The notes: generated by a model not told the origin, from the sequence alone. 64,000 nt of DNA from Candidatus Helarchaeota archaeon (GCA_019058315.1 JAHPZH010000002.1:1249910-1313909); one strand, 5' to 3'. Shown: positions 1 through 9,343, counted from the stretch's first letter. Numbers and translations are program-made.

Positions 1-738
1 AAGGTGGTAGGAATTGTATCATTACCACTAATGCTTGCAGCAGGAGTAGGTTATTTTGTAGCTGGACCTATATTAGACCGATGGGGAAGACTTCCCACTA
101 TATATAGATTTGGTTGCACAACTTTAGTAGGAGGTATGGTCTTTTCATGGCCTACAGTCTTTATTGTTGGTGACATTGCCAATCCGTTACTTATGGGCAT
201 TGTTTTAGCTGGAGGTATGATGGGTATATTCTCTCTAACAATATTAGCTGCTGCAGGAACTATTCTTCCCATGGAAATGTTACCAACTCATATTCGAAGC
301 ACTGCTATGGGTTGGATCGGTGCTATTTCAAGAGGTGCAACTATTGTGGCTCCTTTCTTAATGATGTATGGGGCGGAAGCATTGGGTGGATTAGGACTTA
401 CTTATCAAGCTATGTTCGCACTCATGGGAATGCCATTGACAACAATACTGTTTACTGCCTTCCTATTAGCACCTGAAAGTAAGGGAAGAGATTTGGAGGA
501 AATCGTAGCTACTGAAACTTACTCTAAAATGAAGAAAATATCTGAAAAAGAATACAGAAGACCTTATTACTACTTTGCAATAGCCATCTCTTCATTTTAT
601 ATTACAGGATTAATTTACGGTAATACCTCTGATGCAAATTTCTTAAATGTATTCATTATCGCGACCTTCTACACGGCGTTATGCTTGGTTTGTTTCATAT
701 TAGTTATTCTGGTCCGTAGAATAATTACAGAGAAGTAA
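1..738 (+). CDS. MFS transporter, C-terminal part (5' end outside window)
   Basis: This is the C-terminal 245 or so residues of a major facilitator transporter. The reading frame is open to base 1, so the true start lies upstream; the GTG at 4 is internal. It contains the sugar-porter-like loop DRWGRLP, several hydrophobic helices, and the post-helix signature PESKGRDLEE typical of family C-termini. It aligns nearly residue for residue with the C-terminal half of the complete MFS gene at 20126-21838, including the MMYGAEALGGLGL stretch, so the two are close paralogues. The substrate cannot be told from the sequence. Location is the cytoplasmic membrane. A T-rich tract follows the stop. Confidence 0.9.
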   Translation, partial: KVVGIVSLPLMLAAGVGYFVAGPILDRWGRLPTIYRFGCTTLVGGMVFSWPTVFIVGDIANPLLMGIVLAGGMMGIFSLTILAAAGTILPMEMLPTHIRSTAMGWIGAISRGATIVAPFLMMYGAEALGGLGLTYQAMFALMGMPLTTILFTAFLLAPESKGRDLEEIVATETYSKMKKISEKEYRRPYYYFAIAISSFYITGLIYGNTSDANFLNVFIIATFYTALCLVCFILVILVRRIITEK

Positions 739-760
739 AATATGATTTTTTTAATAAATT

Positions 761-774
761 TCTTTTTTTCTTTT
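761..774 (+). terminator. T-tract terminator after MFS gene
   Basis: A run of mostly T on the coding strand starts about 22 bases after the MFS stop. Archaeal RNA polymerase commonly terminates on such tracts. No hairpin is seen. Confidence 0.4.
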
Positions 775-844
775 AAATTATTTAATAAAAACAAGTAAGT
801 AGGGACTATTTTTAAAATTTTTAGAATTAATATACTATAAAATA

Positions 845-1321
845 ATGAATAGCCTGATATTTAAAATGGAACATAAAAATAAACCTGAAAAAGAGCTATA
901 TATAGAATTGGAAGAAAAAATAAAGAATATAAAAAGAGATAAAAGAGAATTAGCAATACAAATAAAAAATATGGAAACCTATTTAATAACATTATTTAAA
1001 AAATATGAATTAATCGAGGAGAAAATAGCAGCACGTAAATTAAAACTCGATGTAAAGGTCTTATCAAATTTAGAAGAAAAAACAGTGGATTTAGAGAAAG
1101 CAATTGAATTAACTAAAGAACAATATGAACAAACAAATCAAATTATAAATGAGTGTCAAAAAAAGTTAGAAGAAGCACGGGATGAAGGATTACAAGACCT
1201 TATTAAAAGAATTCAATTTCTTCAAGACAAAACTAAAATAAATGGACTTAAATTATCAGATCTAGAGGTTTTAAATAAAGAAATAGATGAAATTTATAAA
1301 AGAATAGAGAAAATTAAATAA
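845..1321 (+). CDS. Coiled-coil protein of unknown function
   Basis: This 158-residue protein is very rich in Lys, Glu, Ile and Leu. Heptad-like spacing of Leu/Ile from about residue 15 to the end predicts one or two long coiled-coil helices. There is no signal peptide, membrane helix or cysteine motif. The ATG at 845 follows an AT-rich leader without a clear ribosome binding site. It ends 18 bases before the alpha-mannosidase start, so the two may be co-transcribed. I do not recognise a family; a structural or scaffolding role is only a guess. Confidence 0.7.
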   Translation: MNSLIFKMEHKNKPEKELYIELEEKIKNIKRDKRELAIQIKNMETYLITLFKKYELIEEKIAARKLKLDVKVLSNLEEKTVDLEKAIELTKEQYEQTNQIINECQKKLEEARDEGLQDLIKRIQFLQDKTKINGLKLSDLEVLNKEIDEIYKRIEKIK

Positions 1322-1339
1322 TTAATTCAAAAATTGTTG

Positions 1340-4153
1340 ATGTTTAAAATGAAATCCGATAATATAGTGATTGTACCGACCACCCACTGGGATAGAGAAT
1401 GGTATATTCCATTTAATGAGTTTAGGGCATATTTAGTGCTAATGATTGATAAGTTAATTGATATTCTTAATAACGATCCAAAGTTTAATAATTTTACATT
1501 AGATGGTCAGACAATTCCTTTAGAAGATTATTTAGAAGTAAGACCTGAAAAAGAAGACTTGATTAAGAAATTTGTTAAGGAAAGTCGACTTTCCATTGGT
1601 CCAATGTATATTTTGCCTGATGAATTTTTAATTAGTGGAGAATCTTTTATTAAAAATTTATTATTGGGGCATAAAATCTCCAGAAAATTCGGAAGAGTAA
1701 TGAAGGCAGGATATATTCCGGATCCATTTGGTCACATCGCCCAATTACCTCAAATATTAAGTGGCTTTGAAATACCTTCTGCATTATTCGCAAGGGGATT
1801 TGGAAATGAATTTAAAGAGAATAATTTAGATATGGAATTTATTTGGAATTCACCCGGAAACGCCGCATCGGTTATTGGAGTCCATTTAATAGGTGGCTAT
1901 TTTTCAGCAGCAGCTCTAAGTACGAAGATAAAGGAAGGTAAATATAAAAAAGCAATTGGTCAAATTAGAAGAGCTGTTAAACGATTTGAAGGATACACCT
2001 CAACGAGCATGGCTTTACTTAATAATGGATCAGATCATCTTTTTGCGCAACCGCATGTTCCAGAAATTGTAAAGCAATGGAACGAAGAATATCCTGAAAA
2101 ATTATTAGAAATAAATGATTTTGAATATTACATTAAAAAAGTATCAGAAAAAAATCCAAGATTAAAAATATTTCAAGGTGAATTACGGGGAGGAAAATAT
2201 ATGCCCCTTCTTTCTGGAGTTTTTTCGGCTAGAATGTGGATAAAACAGCAAAACACAGAAATAGAGTATTTGTATGAAAAATATACTGAACCTATATCTG
2301 CAATAACGTGGGCTCTTGATAAATACAATAGATTCAACTATCCAAAGGATTATATCTGGACAGGCTTGAAATGGTTATTAAAAAATCATCCTCATGATTC
2401 AATTTGTGGTTGTTCAATTGATGAAGTACATGATGAAATGAGAACAAGATTTCAGTGGTCAAAGCAAATAGGGAATGAAATTCTTAAAAATTCATTTATT
2501 TACCTTTCAGATTTAATAAAATTAGATACTTCAGATAAAAATAAGCATGCTGTTATAATTTACAACCCTCTTCCATGGAAGCGAAAAGATATTGCTTCAT
2601 TTGATTTAATTGTACGAAATCTAAAAGCTGGGAAGCATGATAATAAACCTATTAATAATATTAATTTAATTGATTCGGATGGAAATGAAATTGAATATCA
2701 ACAAGTCAGAATTAAAGAGCAACCAAGATATTTGGAGGAACAAAATTCAACAAATAGAATTAGTTTCATCGCAGATGTTCCAGCATTAGGTTATAAGGTA
2801 TTTTATATTGCACCTATAGAAACTGTGAAAGAATTCTCTACAGAAAATAACGACTTCAAATTAACAGAGAATTCACTAGAAAACGAATTTTACAAAATAG
2901 ATATTAAATTAAATGGACAAATTAACATTTTTGATAAAATAGATGGCATTTTATACGAAAATATTTGCCAATTCGAGGATGTTGGAGATTGGGGCGATGA
3001 ATACGATTATTCAGGACCCCATGGAGAGAGAAAAGATACCATATTTTCTACTAAAGATGCTATACACGTTAAGATAAAACCCTTTATAGACGGTCCTTCA
3101 GAAAAAGTAATCAAAATTGATCTAACACTATATTTACCCTCCTATTTATCTCCTGATCGTCTAACACGTGAAAAAAATCTTGTTAGAAATGATGCAAGTC
3201 TTTATATCTTTTTATATAAGGGGATAAACCGAATAGATTTCAAATTTGAAATTGAAAATGCTAGTAAAGACCATCGACTACGTATTTTATTTCCTTCTAA
3301 AATTAAATCAGAGAAAGTATATACAGATGGGCACTTTTATATCGTTCCTAGAGATGTAAATTTACCGAACGATGAAAATTGGGCGCAAAAAGCGTTACCT
3401 ACAAACCATCAAAAAGATTTTGTATGTGTTTTTGATAAAAACAAATGTTTCGCAGTTTTAAACAAAGGGTTACCCGAATACGAAGCAATAAAAGAAATTG
3501 ATGGCACAATAACTTTGGCTATAACGTTATTAAGGTGCATTGGGTGGCTTTCACGTGGTGATTTCGCAACAAGAGGAACTATTGCAGGTCCCGATCTAAA
3601 TACTCCTGAGGCTCAATGTCTGGGAAAGCATTCATTTGAATTTTCATTAACTATACAACATAAGAAAGGAGATTATCTGGATTCAGAAATTCATGTATTA
3701 GGAAAAGAATTTAACAATCCTCTAATGTCCATTATACCCGAGACCGTAAAAACCCCTATAAGGGCATTAAATAAGATTGTTCTAAGCCCAATAGCTGTAT
3801 TAGCAGTATTTAGAACTCCTCTTCGTAAAGAAATTGAAGAATTTTTACCGCCAACCTTAAGCTTTTTAGAAATTGATAATAAAAAAATCTTATTAAGCGC
3901 TTTAAAACAATCAGAAGCTGGAGATACATTAATTATTAGATTGTATAATTTATCTCCGAAGAAAGAATCATGTAATCTCAAATTTTTTGAAGGTATTTCA
4001 ATTAAAAATGTAGAAATTACCAATTTTCTAGAGGAAAAGCCAAAAAATGAAATAAAGGCAGATATTAAATTAATTAATAAGAATAATATAGATTTATCTT
4101 TAGAACCGTATGTTATAGTTACCATTAAAGTTAAAATCTTAAATAAAAATTAG
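1340..4153 (+). CDS. GH38 family alpha-mannosidase
   Basis: A retaining alpha-mannosidase of glycoside hydrolase family 38, which removes alpha-linked mannose from glycans. The N-terminal catalytic domain shows the zinc-binding TTHWDREW motif within the first 25 residues and the nucleophile motif PDPFGH, whose first Asp is encoded at 1721. A further NHPHDSICGCS stretch is the conserved family motif near residues 350-365. The C-terminal half is the beta-sandwich region. The length of about 937 residues is normal for the family. The frame is open from TTG 1334, but ATG 1340 or ATG 1349 is the more likely start; no clear ribosome binding site decides. No signal peptide is visible, so it is probably cytoplasmic. 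It could act in glycan turnover. Confidence 0.9.
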   Translation: MFKMKSDNIVIVPTTHWDREWYIPFNEFRAYLVLMIDKLIDILNNDPKFNNFTLDGQTIPLEDYLEVRPEKEDLIKKFVKESRLSIGPMYILPDEFLISGESFIKNLLLGHKISRKFGRVMKAGYIPDPFGHIAQLPQILSGFEIPSALFARGFGNEFKENNLDMEFIWNSPGNAASVIGVHLIGGYFSAAALSTKIKEGKYKKAIGQIRRAVKRFEGYTSTSMALLNNGSDHLFAQPHVPEIVKQWNEEYPEKLLEINDFEYYIKKVSEKNPRLKIFQGELRGGKYMPLLSGVFSARMWIKQQNTEIEYLYEKYTEPISAITWALDKYNRFNYPKDYIWTGLKWLLKNHPHDSICGCSIDEVHDEMRTRFQWSKQIGNEILKNSFIYLSDLIKLDTSDKNKHAVIIYNPLPWKRKDIASFDLIVRNLKAGKHDNKPINNINLIDSDGNEIEYQQVRIKEQPRYLEEQNSTNRISFIADVPALGYKVFYIAPIETVKEFSTENNDFKLTENSLENEFYKIDIKLNGQINIFDKIDGILYENICQFEDVGDWGDEYDYSGPHGERKDTIFSTKDAIHVKIKPFIDGPSEKVIKIDLTLYLPSYLSPDRLTREKNLVRNDASLYIFLYKGINRIDFKFEIENASKDHRLRILFPSKIKSEKVYTDGHFYIVPRDVNLPNDENWAQKALPTNHQKDFVCVFDKNKCFAVLNKGLPEYEAIKEIDGTITLAITLLRCIGWLSRGDFATRGTIAGPDLNTPEAQCLGKHSFEFSLTIQHKKGDYLDSEIHVLGKEFNNPLMSIIPETVKTPIRALNKIVLSPIAVLAVFRTPLRKEIEEFLPPTLSFLEIDNKKILLSALKQSEAGDTLIIRLYNLSPKKESCNLKFFEGISIKNVEITNFLEEKPKNEIKADIKLINKNNIDLSLEPYVIVTIKVKILNKN

Positions 4154-4164
4154 AAAAACCTCAA

Positions 4165-4188
4165 TTTTTTTTCTTTTTTCTTTTTTTT
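4165..4188 (+). terminator. Poly-T terminator after alpha-mannosidase
   Basis: Three long runs of T separated by single C residues start 11 bases after the mannosidase stop codon, a strong archaeal T-tract terminator. The 170 bases that follow are AT-rich, with a possible TATA element (CTTTTTAAAG) near 4265, about 95 bases before the next gene. Confidence 0.55.
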
Positions 4189-4360
4189 GAAATCAATATT
4201 TTTTTAATTTTTTTATTGAAAGATCCGCAATCAACATCACACTTTTTTGAGAAAATCGAAAAACTTTTTAAAGGGATCACACAAGATTCTTATACTATCA
4301 TAAAACATTTGAAAAAATAAAAAAAATCAAAATATTAAAAAAAAATAGGAGTATAGAGAT

Positions 4361-4573
4361 TTGGGTCAAACCCGTGTAAAAGAAAATGGGGTATACAAAA
4401 TGAAAGTGATCAATGGAGGAGATGGGGTATTAACGGAGAAAGTTGGGCTAACAAACGAAATCTGCGAGAATCATGATATAATTACTTACCGAGGAATACG
4501 CGTATGCCAAAATTGTAAAACAGTTTTCGGCCCTTCCTTCAATTTAAATTCGTATAAAAAAGATTGCCAATAA
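4361..4573 (+). CDS. Small zinc-finger-like protein, TTG start
   Basis: A 70-residue protein with a Cys-x2-His ... Cys-x2-Cys arrangement (CENH, then CQNC 17 residues later), compatible with one zinc-binding knuckle. The TTG start at 4361 is chosen because AGGAG lies 8 bases upstream (4348-4352). An in-frame ATG at 4400 would still keep the cysteines. No DNA-binding or enzymatic domain can be named. It stands alone between the mannosidase and a convergent oxidoreductase gene, with which it shares a T-rich spacer. Confidence 0.6.
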   Translation: MGQTRVKENGVYKMKVINGGDGVLTEKVGLTNEICENHDIITYRGIRVCQNCKTVFGPSFNLNSYKKDCQ

Positions 4574-4584
4574 AAGTAGTAAAA

Positions 4585-4603
4585 TTTTTATTTTTCTTTT
4601 TTT
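4585..4603. terminator. T-rich tract between convergent genes
   Basis: A T-rich run directly after the small zinc protein gene serves its + strand terminator. The minus-strand oxidoreductase gene ends at 4602, so the tract abuts both stops. Confidence 0.4.
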
Positions 4604-6119
4604 AAACTATTTTCTTCTCGAGCTTATACTTATTTATTAGGAATTCAGCACATTTAAAACCACTATCTGCAGCTATTTGTGTCCCTATTCCATGAGTATC
4701 AGTTCCAGCACTATCACCGACTACAAATAGATTATCGATAGGTAACTGAGAGCTTATACGATATTTACCAGATTGGTCCTGTGTCAATGCAGTTCCTTCA
4801 ACAGAACAGTTACCTGTAAATATCGAAAAATTTGTTGTAACTTCAATTTTACCCGTTGTTGGAGACGGAGTAGAAACATCCATAAAAATCTTATGATCAT
4901 CAATTTCGGGGTGAAATTCTAAAATACTTTCATAATATTTCTTTATCCAAGGATCCCAATTTTGTTTTTCTCGAGTAGGTGGTCCAATGCTTCCACATAT
5001 AAGTAATTGCTTTCCTGGTGGTGCTAAATTCGAATCTATATTACTAGGTATGGGAACCATAAAAGCCGGTTTATCTGGAATTTCTCCTCTTTCCACTGCA
5101 TCGTATGCTTCATCTATAGATTTTAGTTGGGATGTGAAATCGTCTACATTGAATAAATGTACAGATGAAAAATTTGGAATAATTATTTTATCCAAAGCGA
5201 TTTTCAACACGATTGAGCTCCAAGATTCTTTCAAATTATTCACTTTATTTAAATAACTATTCTCAAAATATTTTGGTCCTACTAAAGTTTGAATTGTTTG
5301 TTTGATGTTTAAATTGCTAATTATAATTCTAGAATCTATCCTTGTTCCATCCTCCAGTTCAACCCCTGTCGCTCTATCATTTTCAATCACAATTTGTTTA
5401 ACTTTAGTATTTGTAAGCACGGTTCCACCGAATTTTTTAATACCTTCAACAAATGCACTGGGAATAGCGATACATCCACCAATGGGATATGAAGTATCAT
5501 TTTTAATCATCATTTCTTGATATGAACGTAGAAATTCACCAGCACTTGTGAGACGTGGGGGAATTACAAACATTAAACCATCAAACCAACTAAGAAAAGA
5601 TTTTATTCTATCCGATTCTGTCAAACTGTCAAGAAATGTATATAAACTAACTTTCTCATCTAGCATTTGGCGTATTTTTCTTTTAGAAATTCCTAACAAC
5701 TTAAATGATACTTTTAACATTTCTTCCTGCTCTTCAGAAGTAAATCCAAGCAGTTTTAAGTTTTCTTGGGCCTCTTCTGGTGAACGTTCCTCATTCTCAG
5801 AAACGCCCATTTTTATATAATCTGTATTTATTAATCGAATCGCAGAATTCGTAGCAATTCCAGTTGAGAACTTTAAATTCTGTAAACCACATCTTTTTAA
5901 TACTTTCCCAAAAATTCCCTTAAGTCCTACTGGAATTATATGACATGCTTGATCAATAATAAAACCTTCTTTATAATAAGAACTACATGCTCCTCCAACT
6001 TGGGCATTTTTTTCTAATATAAGTGTTTTGAAACCTGCTTGAGATAACAATGCTGCACAAATTGTTCCACCTATACCTGCTCCGATTACTATCACATCGA
6101 ACGATTCATCTTTAAACAT
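4602..6119 (-). CDS. FAD-dependent oxidoreductase, phytoene desaturase (CrtI)-like
   Basis: A 505-residue flavoprotein of the CrtI/amine-oxidase superfamily. The N-terminus carries the dinucleotide-binding motif VIVIGAGIGGTICA with the acidic partner (LILEKN) and then VGGACSSY. The C-terminus carries the FAD-binding segment LFVVGDSAGTDTHGIGTQ. These are the hallmarks of phytoene desaturases, carotene isomerases and retinol saturase-like enzymes, acting on polyisoprenoid substrates. The exact substrate is unknown; quinone or lipid isoprenoid chains are as plausible as carotenoids. GAGGAGA just before ATG 6119 is a good ribosome binding site. It lies 11 bases downstream of the acetyltransferase gene on the same strand, so they form an operon. 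Confidence 0.8.
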   Translation of the reverse strand: MFKDESFDVIVIGAGIGGTICAALLSQAGFKTLILEKNAQVGGACSSYYKEGFIIDQACHIIPVGLKGIFGKVLKRCGLQNLKFSTGIATNSAIRLINTDYIKMGVSENEERSPEEAQENLKLLGFTSEEQEEMLKVSFKLLGISKRKIRQMLDEKVSLYTFLDSLTESDRIKSFLSWFDGLMFVIPPRLTSAGEFLRSYQEMMIKNDTSYPIGGCIAIPSAFVEGIKKFGGTVLTNTKVKQIVIENDRATGVELEDGTRIDSRIIISNLNIKQTIQTLVGPKYFENSYLNKVNNLKESWSSIVLKIALDKIIIPNFSSVHLFNVDDFTSQLKSIDEAYDAVERGEIPDKPAFMVPIPSNIDSNLAPPGKQLLICGSIGPPTREKQNWDPWIKKYYESILEFHPEIDDHKIFMDVSTPSPTTGKIEVTTNFSIFTGNCSVEGTALTQDQSGKYRISSQLPIDNLFVVGDSAGTDTHGIGTQIAADSGFKCAEFLINKYKLEKKIV

Positions 6120-6130
6120 TAATTTCTCCT

Positions 6131-6628
6131 CTATAATTTTAGTTCTAACCTCATACTAACCATATCCCATATACCTTTATCAGCTTTTTCTAAAATTAAA
6201 CGTTCTTTAAACCCAATTTTTTTATAAAATGCAATTGTTCTGCCATAATTTTCATCAGCATGATGAGGAGCAACTGTTTCAACATCAATATATTTGCATT
6301 TTTTTTCTTTAGCATATAAAATAAGTTTTTCAACAAGTTTTTTGCCAATTCCTTTTCTATGGTATTTCTCAAGAACACCAATCCAACTTAATTCAAGCCC
6401 CTCTTCTTTTATTTTATAGGTAATAAACCCAACAACATTATCATTAACAATTGCAACGTATCCTCTTTGGTTAGGGAACTCCTTTTCCATTGTTTCAATT
6501 GCTTCTGGATCAAACCATTTCGATTCTTCTTTTTTATGCACTAGAGTTTCTGCGACTTTCAATGCTTGCTTTAAATTAATTTGGTCCATATTTTTGATTA
6601 TAATTTTATCCATTATCGTAACTTCCAT
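6131..6628 (-). CDS. GNAT family N-acetyltransferase
   Basis: A 165-residue Gcn5-related acetyltransferase that transfers acetyl from acetyl-CoA to an amine. The acetyl-CoA pyrophosphate loop is seen as RKGIGKKLVEKL near residue 93, preceded by the strand SWIGVLEKYH. The C-terminal strand around YKKIGFKE is also typical. The start may be ATG 6628 or ATG 6613; both fit. First gene of a two-gene operon with the FAD oxidoreductase. The acceptor substrate is not evident. Confidence 0.8.
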   Translation of the reverse strand: MEVTIMDKIIIKNMDQINLKQALKVAETLVHKKEESKWFDPEAIETMEKEFPNQRGYVAIVNDNVVGFITYKIKEEGLELSWIGVLEKYHRKGIGKKLVEKLILYAKEKKCKYIDVETVAPHHADENYGRTIAFYKKIGFKERLILEKADKGIWDMVSMRLELKL

Positions 6629-6797
6629 GAAAAAATGATAAAAAGATTTTCAGGCTTTCAGACGCTTAAACCAATCGGAGAAAAATGCTAAAAGTAATAT
6701 ATTGAGTATTATTTAAAAAAATTATAAATTTAATTGAAGGGCAAAAAAATAAGCCTAACTTAAATGAATTACTACCTATAAGAAGAGGTATTATTAA

Positions 6798-7454
6798 ATG
6801 GAAATTATTGAAAAATTCACCCTCCAAGGGCATACAGATAAAGTGACTTCGGTTACGGTTTCCCCCGACTCCAAGTATATTGTAAGCGGATCATGGGACG
6901 ATACCTTGAGGGTGTGGCAACTGGATACGGGAGTGCTTGTTCTCACTCTCCAAGGATATATGGAAGTAGTGGGTTCGGTCTCCCCCGATTCCAAGTACAT
7001 TGTAAGCGGATCAGCTAACAATACTGTAAACATCTGGCAGATGGATACGGGAGCGCTTGTTCGTACCCTCGAAGGGCATACAGATTGTGTGCTTTCGGTC
7101 GCAGTCTCCCCCGACTCCAAGTACATTGTAAGCGGGTCAACTGATTATACCGTGAGGGTGTGGAGGCTGGATACGGGAGTATTTGTTCGCACCCTCCAAG
7201 GGCATACAGATGGTGTGAATTCGGTTGCGATCTCCCCCGACTCCGAGTACATTGTAAGCGGGTCAACTGACAATACCGTGAGGGTGTGGCGATTTGATAC
7301 GGGAGCACTTGTTCACACCCTCCAAGGGCATAAAGATAATGTGATTTCGGTCGCGGTCTCCCCCGACTCCAAATACATTGTAAGCGGAGGATGGGATAAT
7401 TCCGTGAGGGTGTGGAGGTTTGTGATGTCTGAGGAGAAAGGAAACAAAAAATAA
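6798..7454 (+). CDS. WD40 repeat protein, five blades
   Basis: A 218-residue protein made almost wholly of five WD40 units, residues 9-50, 51-90, 91-132, 133-174 and 175-218. Each has a GH dipeptide (GY in unit 2) and ends in VW or IW followed by the next blade strand. WD40 propellers act as protein interaction platforms. Five units are fewer than the usual seven, so the protein must either dimerise, form a smaller propeller or have lost blades. Unit 2 is 40 instead of 42 residues, from a 6-base loss of the VA pair. The gene is strikingly GC-rich: I counted 67 G/C in the 126 bases of unit 4, against an AT-rich surround. GAAGAGG lies before ATG 6798. It stands alone. Confidence 0.9.
   Translation: MEIIEKFTLQGHTDKVTSVTVSPDSKYIVSGSWDDTLRVWQLDTGVLVLTLQGYMEVVGSVSPDSKYIVSGSANNTVNIWQMDTGALVRTLEGHTDCVLSVAVSPDSKYIVSGSTDYTVRVWRLDTGVFVRTLQGHTDGVNSVAISPDSEYIVSGSTDNTVRVWRFDTGALVHTLQGHKDNVISVAVSPDSKYIVSGGWDNSVRVWRFVMSEEKGNKK
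6822..7445 (+). repeat. Five tandem 126-bp repeats (WD40 units)
   Basis: Units start at 6822, 6948, 7068, 7194 and 7320. Four are 126 bases and unit 2 is 120 bases. Nucleotide identity between units is high, for example the shared core TCCCCCGACTCCAAGTA, suggesting recent duplication or homogenisation. Confidence 0.9.
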
Positions 7455-7487
7455 AAGGCTAAGAGAAAAGAAATAGATCCAAAAAAA

Positions 7488-8561
7488 CTATGCTATTGGA
7501 TAATATCCATATGTTTCAATGGCTTTTGAAATTGCTAATATGTTTGGTAGTGGAACATTCCATGGTAAAGCACAGATTGGGCTAACCATGTATCTTCCTC
7601 CAGGTGCTAGATTAAGAATATTTTCTTTTACTTTTTCTTCGACATCTAAAGGTGTTCCAGTTAGTAATTCTTGACTTACATCTATTGTTGCTCCCATTAT
7701 AGTAACTTTGGGAAATTTTTTCTTAAAATCAACCCAATAATTGATGTCTAGCGGATGTGATCCATTTACAGCTATAAAATCAATTTCATTACAAATTTCT
7801 TTAAAGTAAGGTTTCATTCCGCAATTGTGAAGAATAAAAGGAACTCCTAATTCTTTTTGCAATCTATTAATAAATTGACCCTCGAATTTCATAGCATCCT
7901 CAAAACTCATCATAGTTTTATTAAATGAATATCCTGTATAAAAGATAGAAGGAATAGGACCAACTTCCTTAGTCCAATCATGATATAGATTTATTTGAGA
8001 TTGATAAATTTTTTCACATAGTTCCAATAATATTTCTGGATTTTCACGCATATCCTTAAATGCTTGAACTCCTCGTAACTGTTGAACAAGATTCCAAATA
8101 CCGAGACTTAATGCATGTCCAACTTTTCTTTTTTCACGCACTCGTTTTACAGCAGCAAAAGTAGTTTTCCATAATTTAATTTCTTTATGATCAGGAAGTT
8201 TTAAATTTTCAATATCTTCTACAGTTTGGCAGATTTTTCCTTGTTCGATAAAAATTGGGAGGTAATCGAACCATTTTATTACATTTTTTTTATCATTCGC
8301 CTCTGCAAAGGCTAATGCTTCACTTGGTCCTGCCCATGCAGTTGGGATATGTAAAGTATCAACGTTTAAAAATTCACTTGCCATTATAGTAGAATCTGCT
8401 AGGATTTTTGGAGAACTATATAATGTTCTGACATTAATTCCGGCTATACGAGTAATCATTTGTTCCATAATTAGAGCAAAATATGGAACTCTGTCAACTT
8501 TTCCAGCACCTAATAATGTATTTATGAATCTTTTACTTGAAGCTTTCCAATCATGTGACAT
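7488..8561 (-). CDS. Uroporphyrinogen decarboxylase-family methyltransferase (MtaA/MtbA-like)
   Basis: A 357-residue UroD-fold protein of the type that moves methyl groups between a corrinoid protein and a thiol or other acceptor. The zinc ligands of the MtaA/MtbA family are present as H245-x-C247 and C330. Start ATG 8561 is preferred over ATG 8576 because GAGGG lies 7-8 bases upstream and it removes the overlap with the corrinoid gene. The corrinoid protein gene ends only 1 base before it, so they are translated from one transcript. In methanogens the partner would be coenzyme M; here the acceptor is unknown and tetrahydromethanopterin or another thiol is possible. True uroporphyrinogen decarboxylase is unlikely given the zinc ligands and the partner. 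Confidence 0.85.
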   Translation of the reverse strand: MSHDWKASSKRFINTLLGAGKVDRVPYFALIMEQMITRIAGINVRTLYSSPKILADSTIMASEFLNVDTLHIPTAWAGPSEALAFAEANDKKNVIKWFDYLPIFIEQGKICQTVEDIENLKLPDHKEIKLWKTTFAAVKRVREKRKVGHALSLGIWNLVQQLRGVQAFKDMRENPEILLELCEKIYQSQINLYHDWTKEVGPIPSIFYTGYSFNKTMMSFEDAMKFEGQFINRLQKELGVPFILHNCGMKPYFKEICNEIDFIAVNGSHPLDINYWVDFKKKFPKVTIMGATIDVSQELLTGTPLDVEEKVKENILNLAPGGRYMVSPICALPWNVPLPNILAISKAIETYGYYPIA

Positions 8562-8562
8562 A

Positions 8563-9228
8563 TTATAAACCCTCATTACTTTTTAACGTAACAAGTTTTT
8601 TTATTTTTCTAATCCCATCCCATCCATCAACGGCAAAGTCATCTGCGCCTATCATCTCACAAGATTTCTTTGATAAAATTCCTCCACCAATAATAATTTT
8701 AGATTTAATATTCTCTTCCTTAAGTAACATTACTGTTTCTTGCATTTTTGTTATGGTGGCAGTCAATAAACCACTTAATCCTATAACATCTGGATTTATT
8801 TCTTTTGCTTTTTCAACAAATTTAATTGGAGGAACGTCAGTTCCTAAATCAACAACATTATAACCTTGACCTTGTAATAGCGAATTTATTATATTCTTCC
8901 CAATAGAATGAATATCTCCCTCTGGGGTTCCTATTAATATAGTTCCTAAAGATTTTTGGCCATTACTTTTTTGTAAATGAGGTTTTAATAATTCTACAGC
9001 TGTAGTCATGACATCTGCAGATAACAATAATTCTGGAAGGTAAATCTCTGATTTTTCATATAAATTTCCAATTTCTTCAGCTCCCTTGGCTATCCCCTCA
9101 TTTAAAATTTCTTTAACATCTAATCCGGATTGTAATGCTTCTTTTATTGATTCAATTGCTTGGTCTTTATTTCCTTCCATAATCGATTTAATTAATGACT
9201 CTATATTATCTTGCATTATTTTTACCAT
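8563..9228 (-). CDS. Corrinoid (B12-binding) methyl-carrier protein, MtaC/MttC-like
   Basis: A 221-residue protein with an N-terminal helical cap domain (about 1-90) and a C-terminal Rossmann-like cobalamin-binding domain. The cobalt-ligand motif D105-x-H107-x2-G110 is intact, followed by GYNVVDLGTDVPP and the later GGG motif, as in methanol, methylamine and glycine-betaine corrinoid proteins. It carries the methyl group for the methyltransferase encoded directly downstream. The substrate-specific first methyltransferase (MttB/MtaB type) is absent from this window. ATG 9216 is an alternative start. Confidence 0.88.
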   Translation of the reverse strand: MVKIMQDNIESLIKSIMEGNKDQAIESIKEALQSGLDVKEILNEGIAKGAEEIGNLYEKSEIYLPELLLSADVMTTAVELLKPHLQKSNGQKSLGTILIGTPEGDIHSIGKNIINSLLQGQGYNVVDLGTDVPPIKFVEKAKEINPDVIGLSGLLTATITKMQETVMLLKEENIKSKIIIGGGILSKKSCEMIGADDFAVDGWDGIRKIKKLVTLKSNEGL

Positions 9229-9343
9229 CCAAATTACTAACTCGGTGAAGTGTTTTCAATATTAAATAAAAATTTAAGTGTTATTTTAAAAATTAATTGT
9301 TAGATGTAAAATATTGTTAAGAATTAAAATACTTTATACCAGT

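Noticed and set aside
7488..8561. True uroporphyrinogen decarboxylase for haem synthesis
   Set aside because: It has the HxC...C zinc ligands of corrinoid methyltransferases and is coupled to a corrinoid protein gene.
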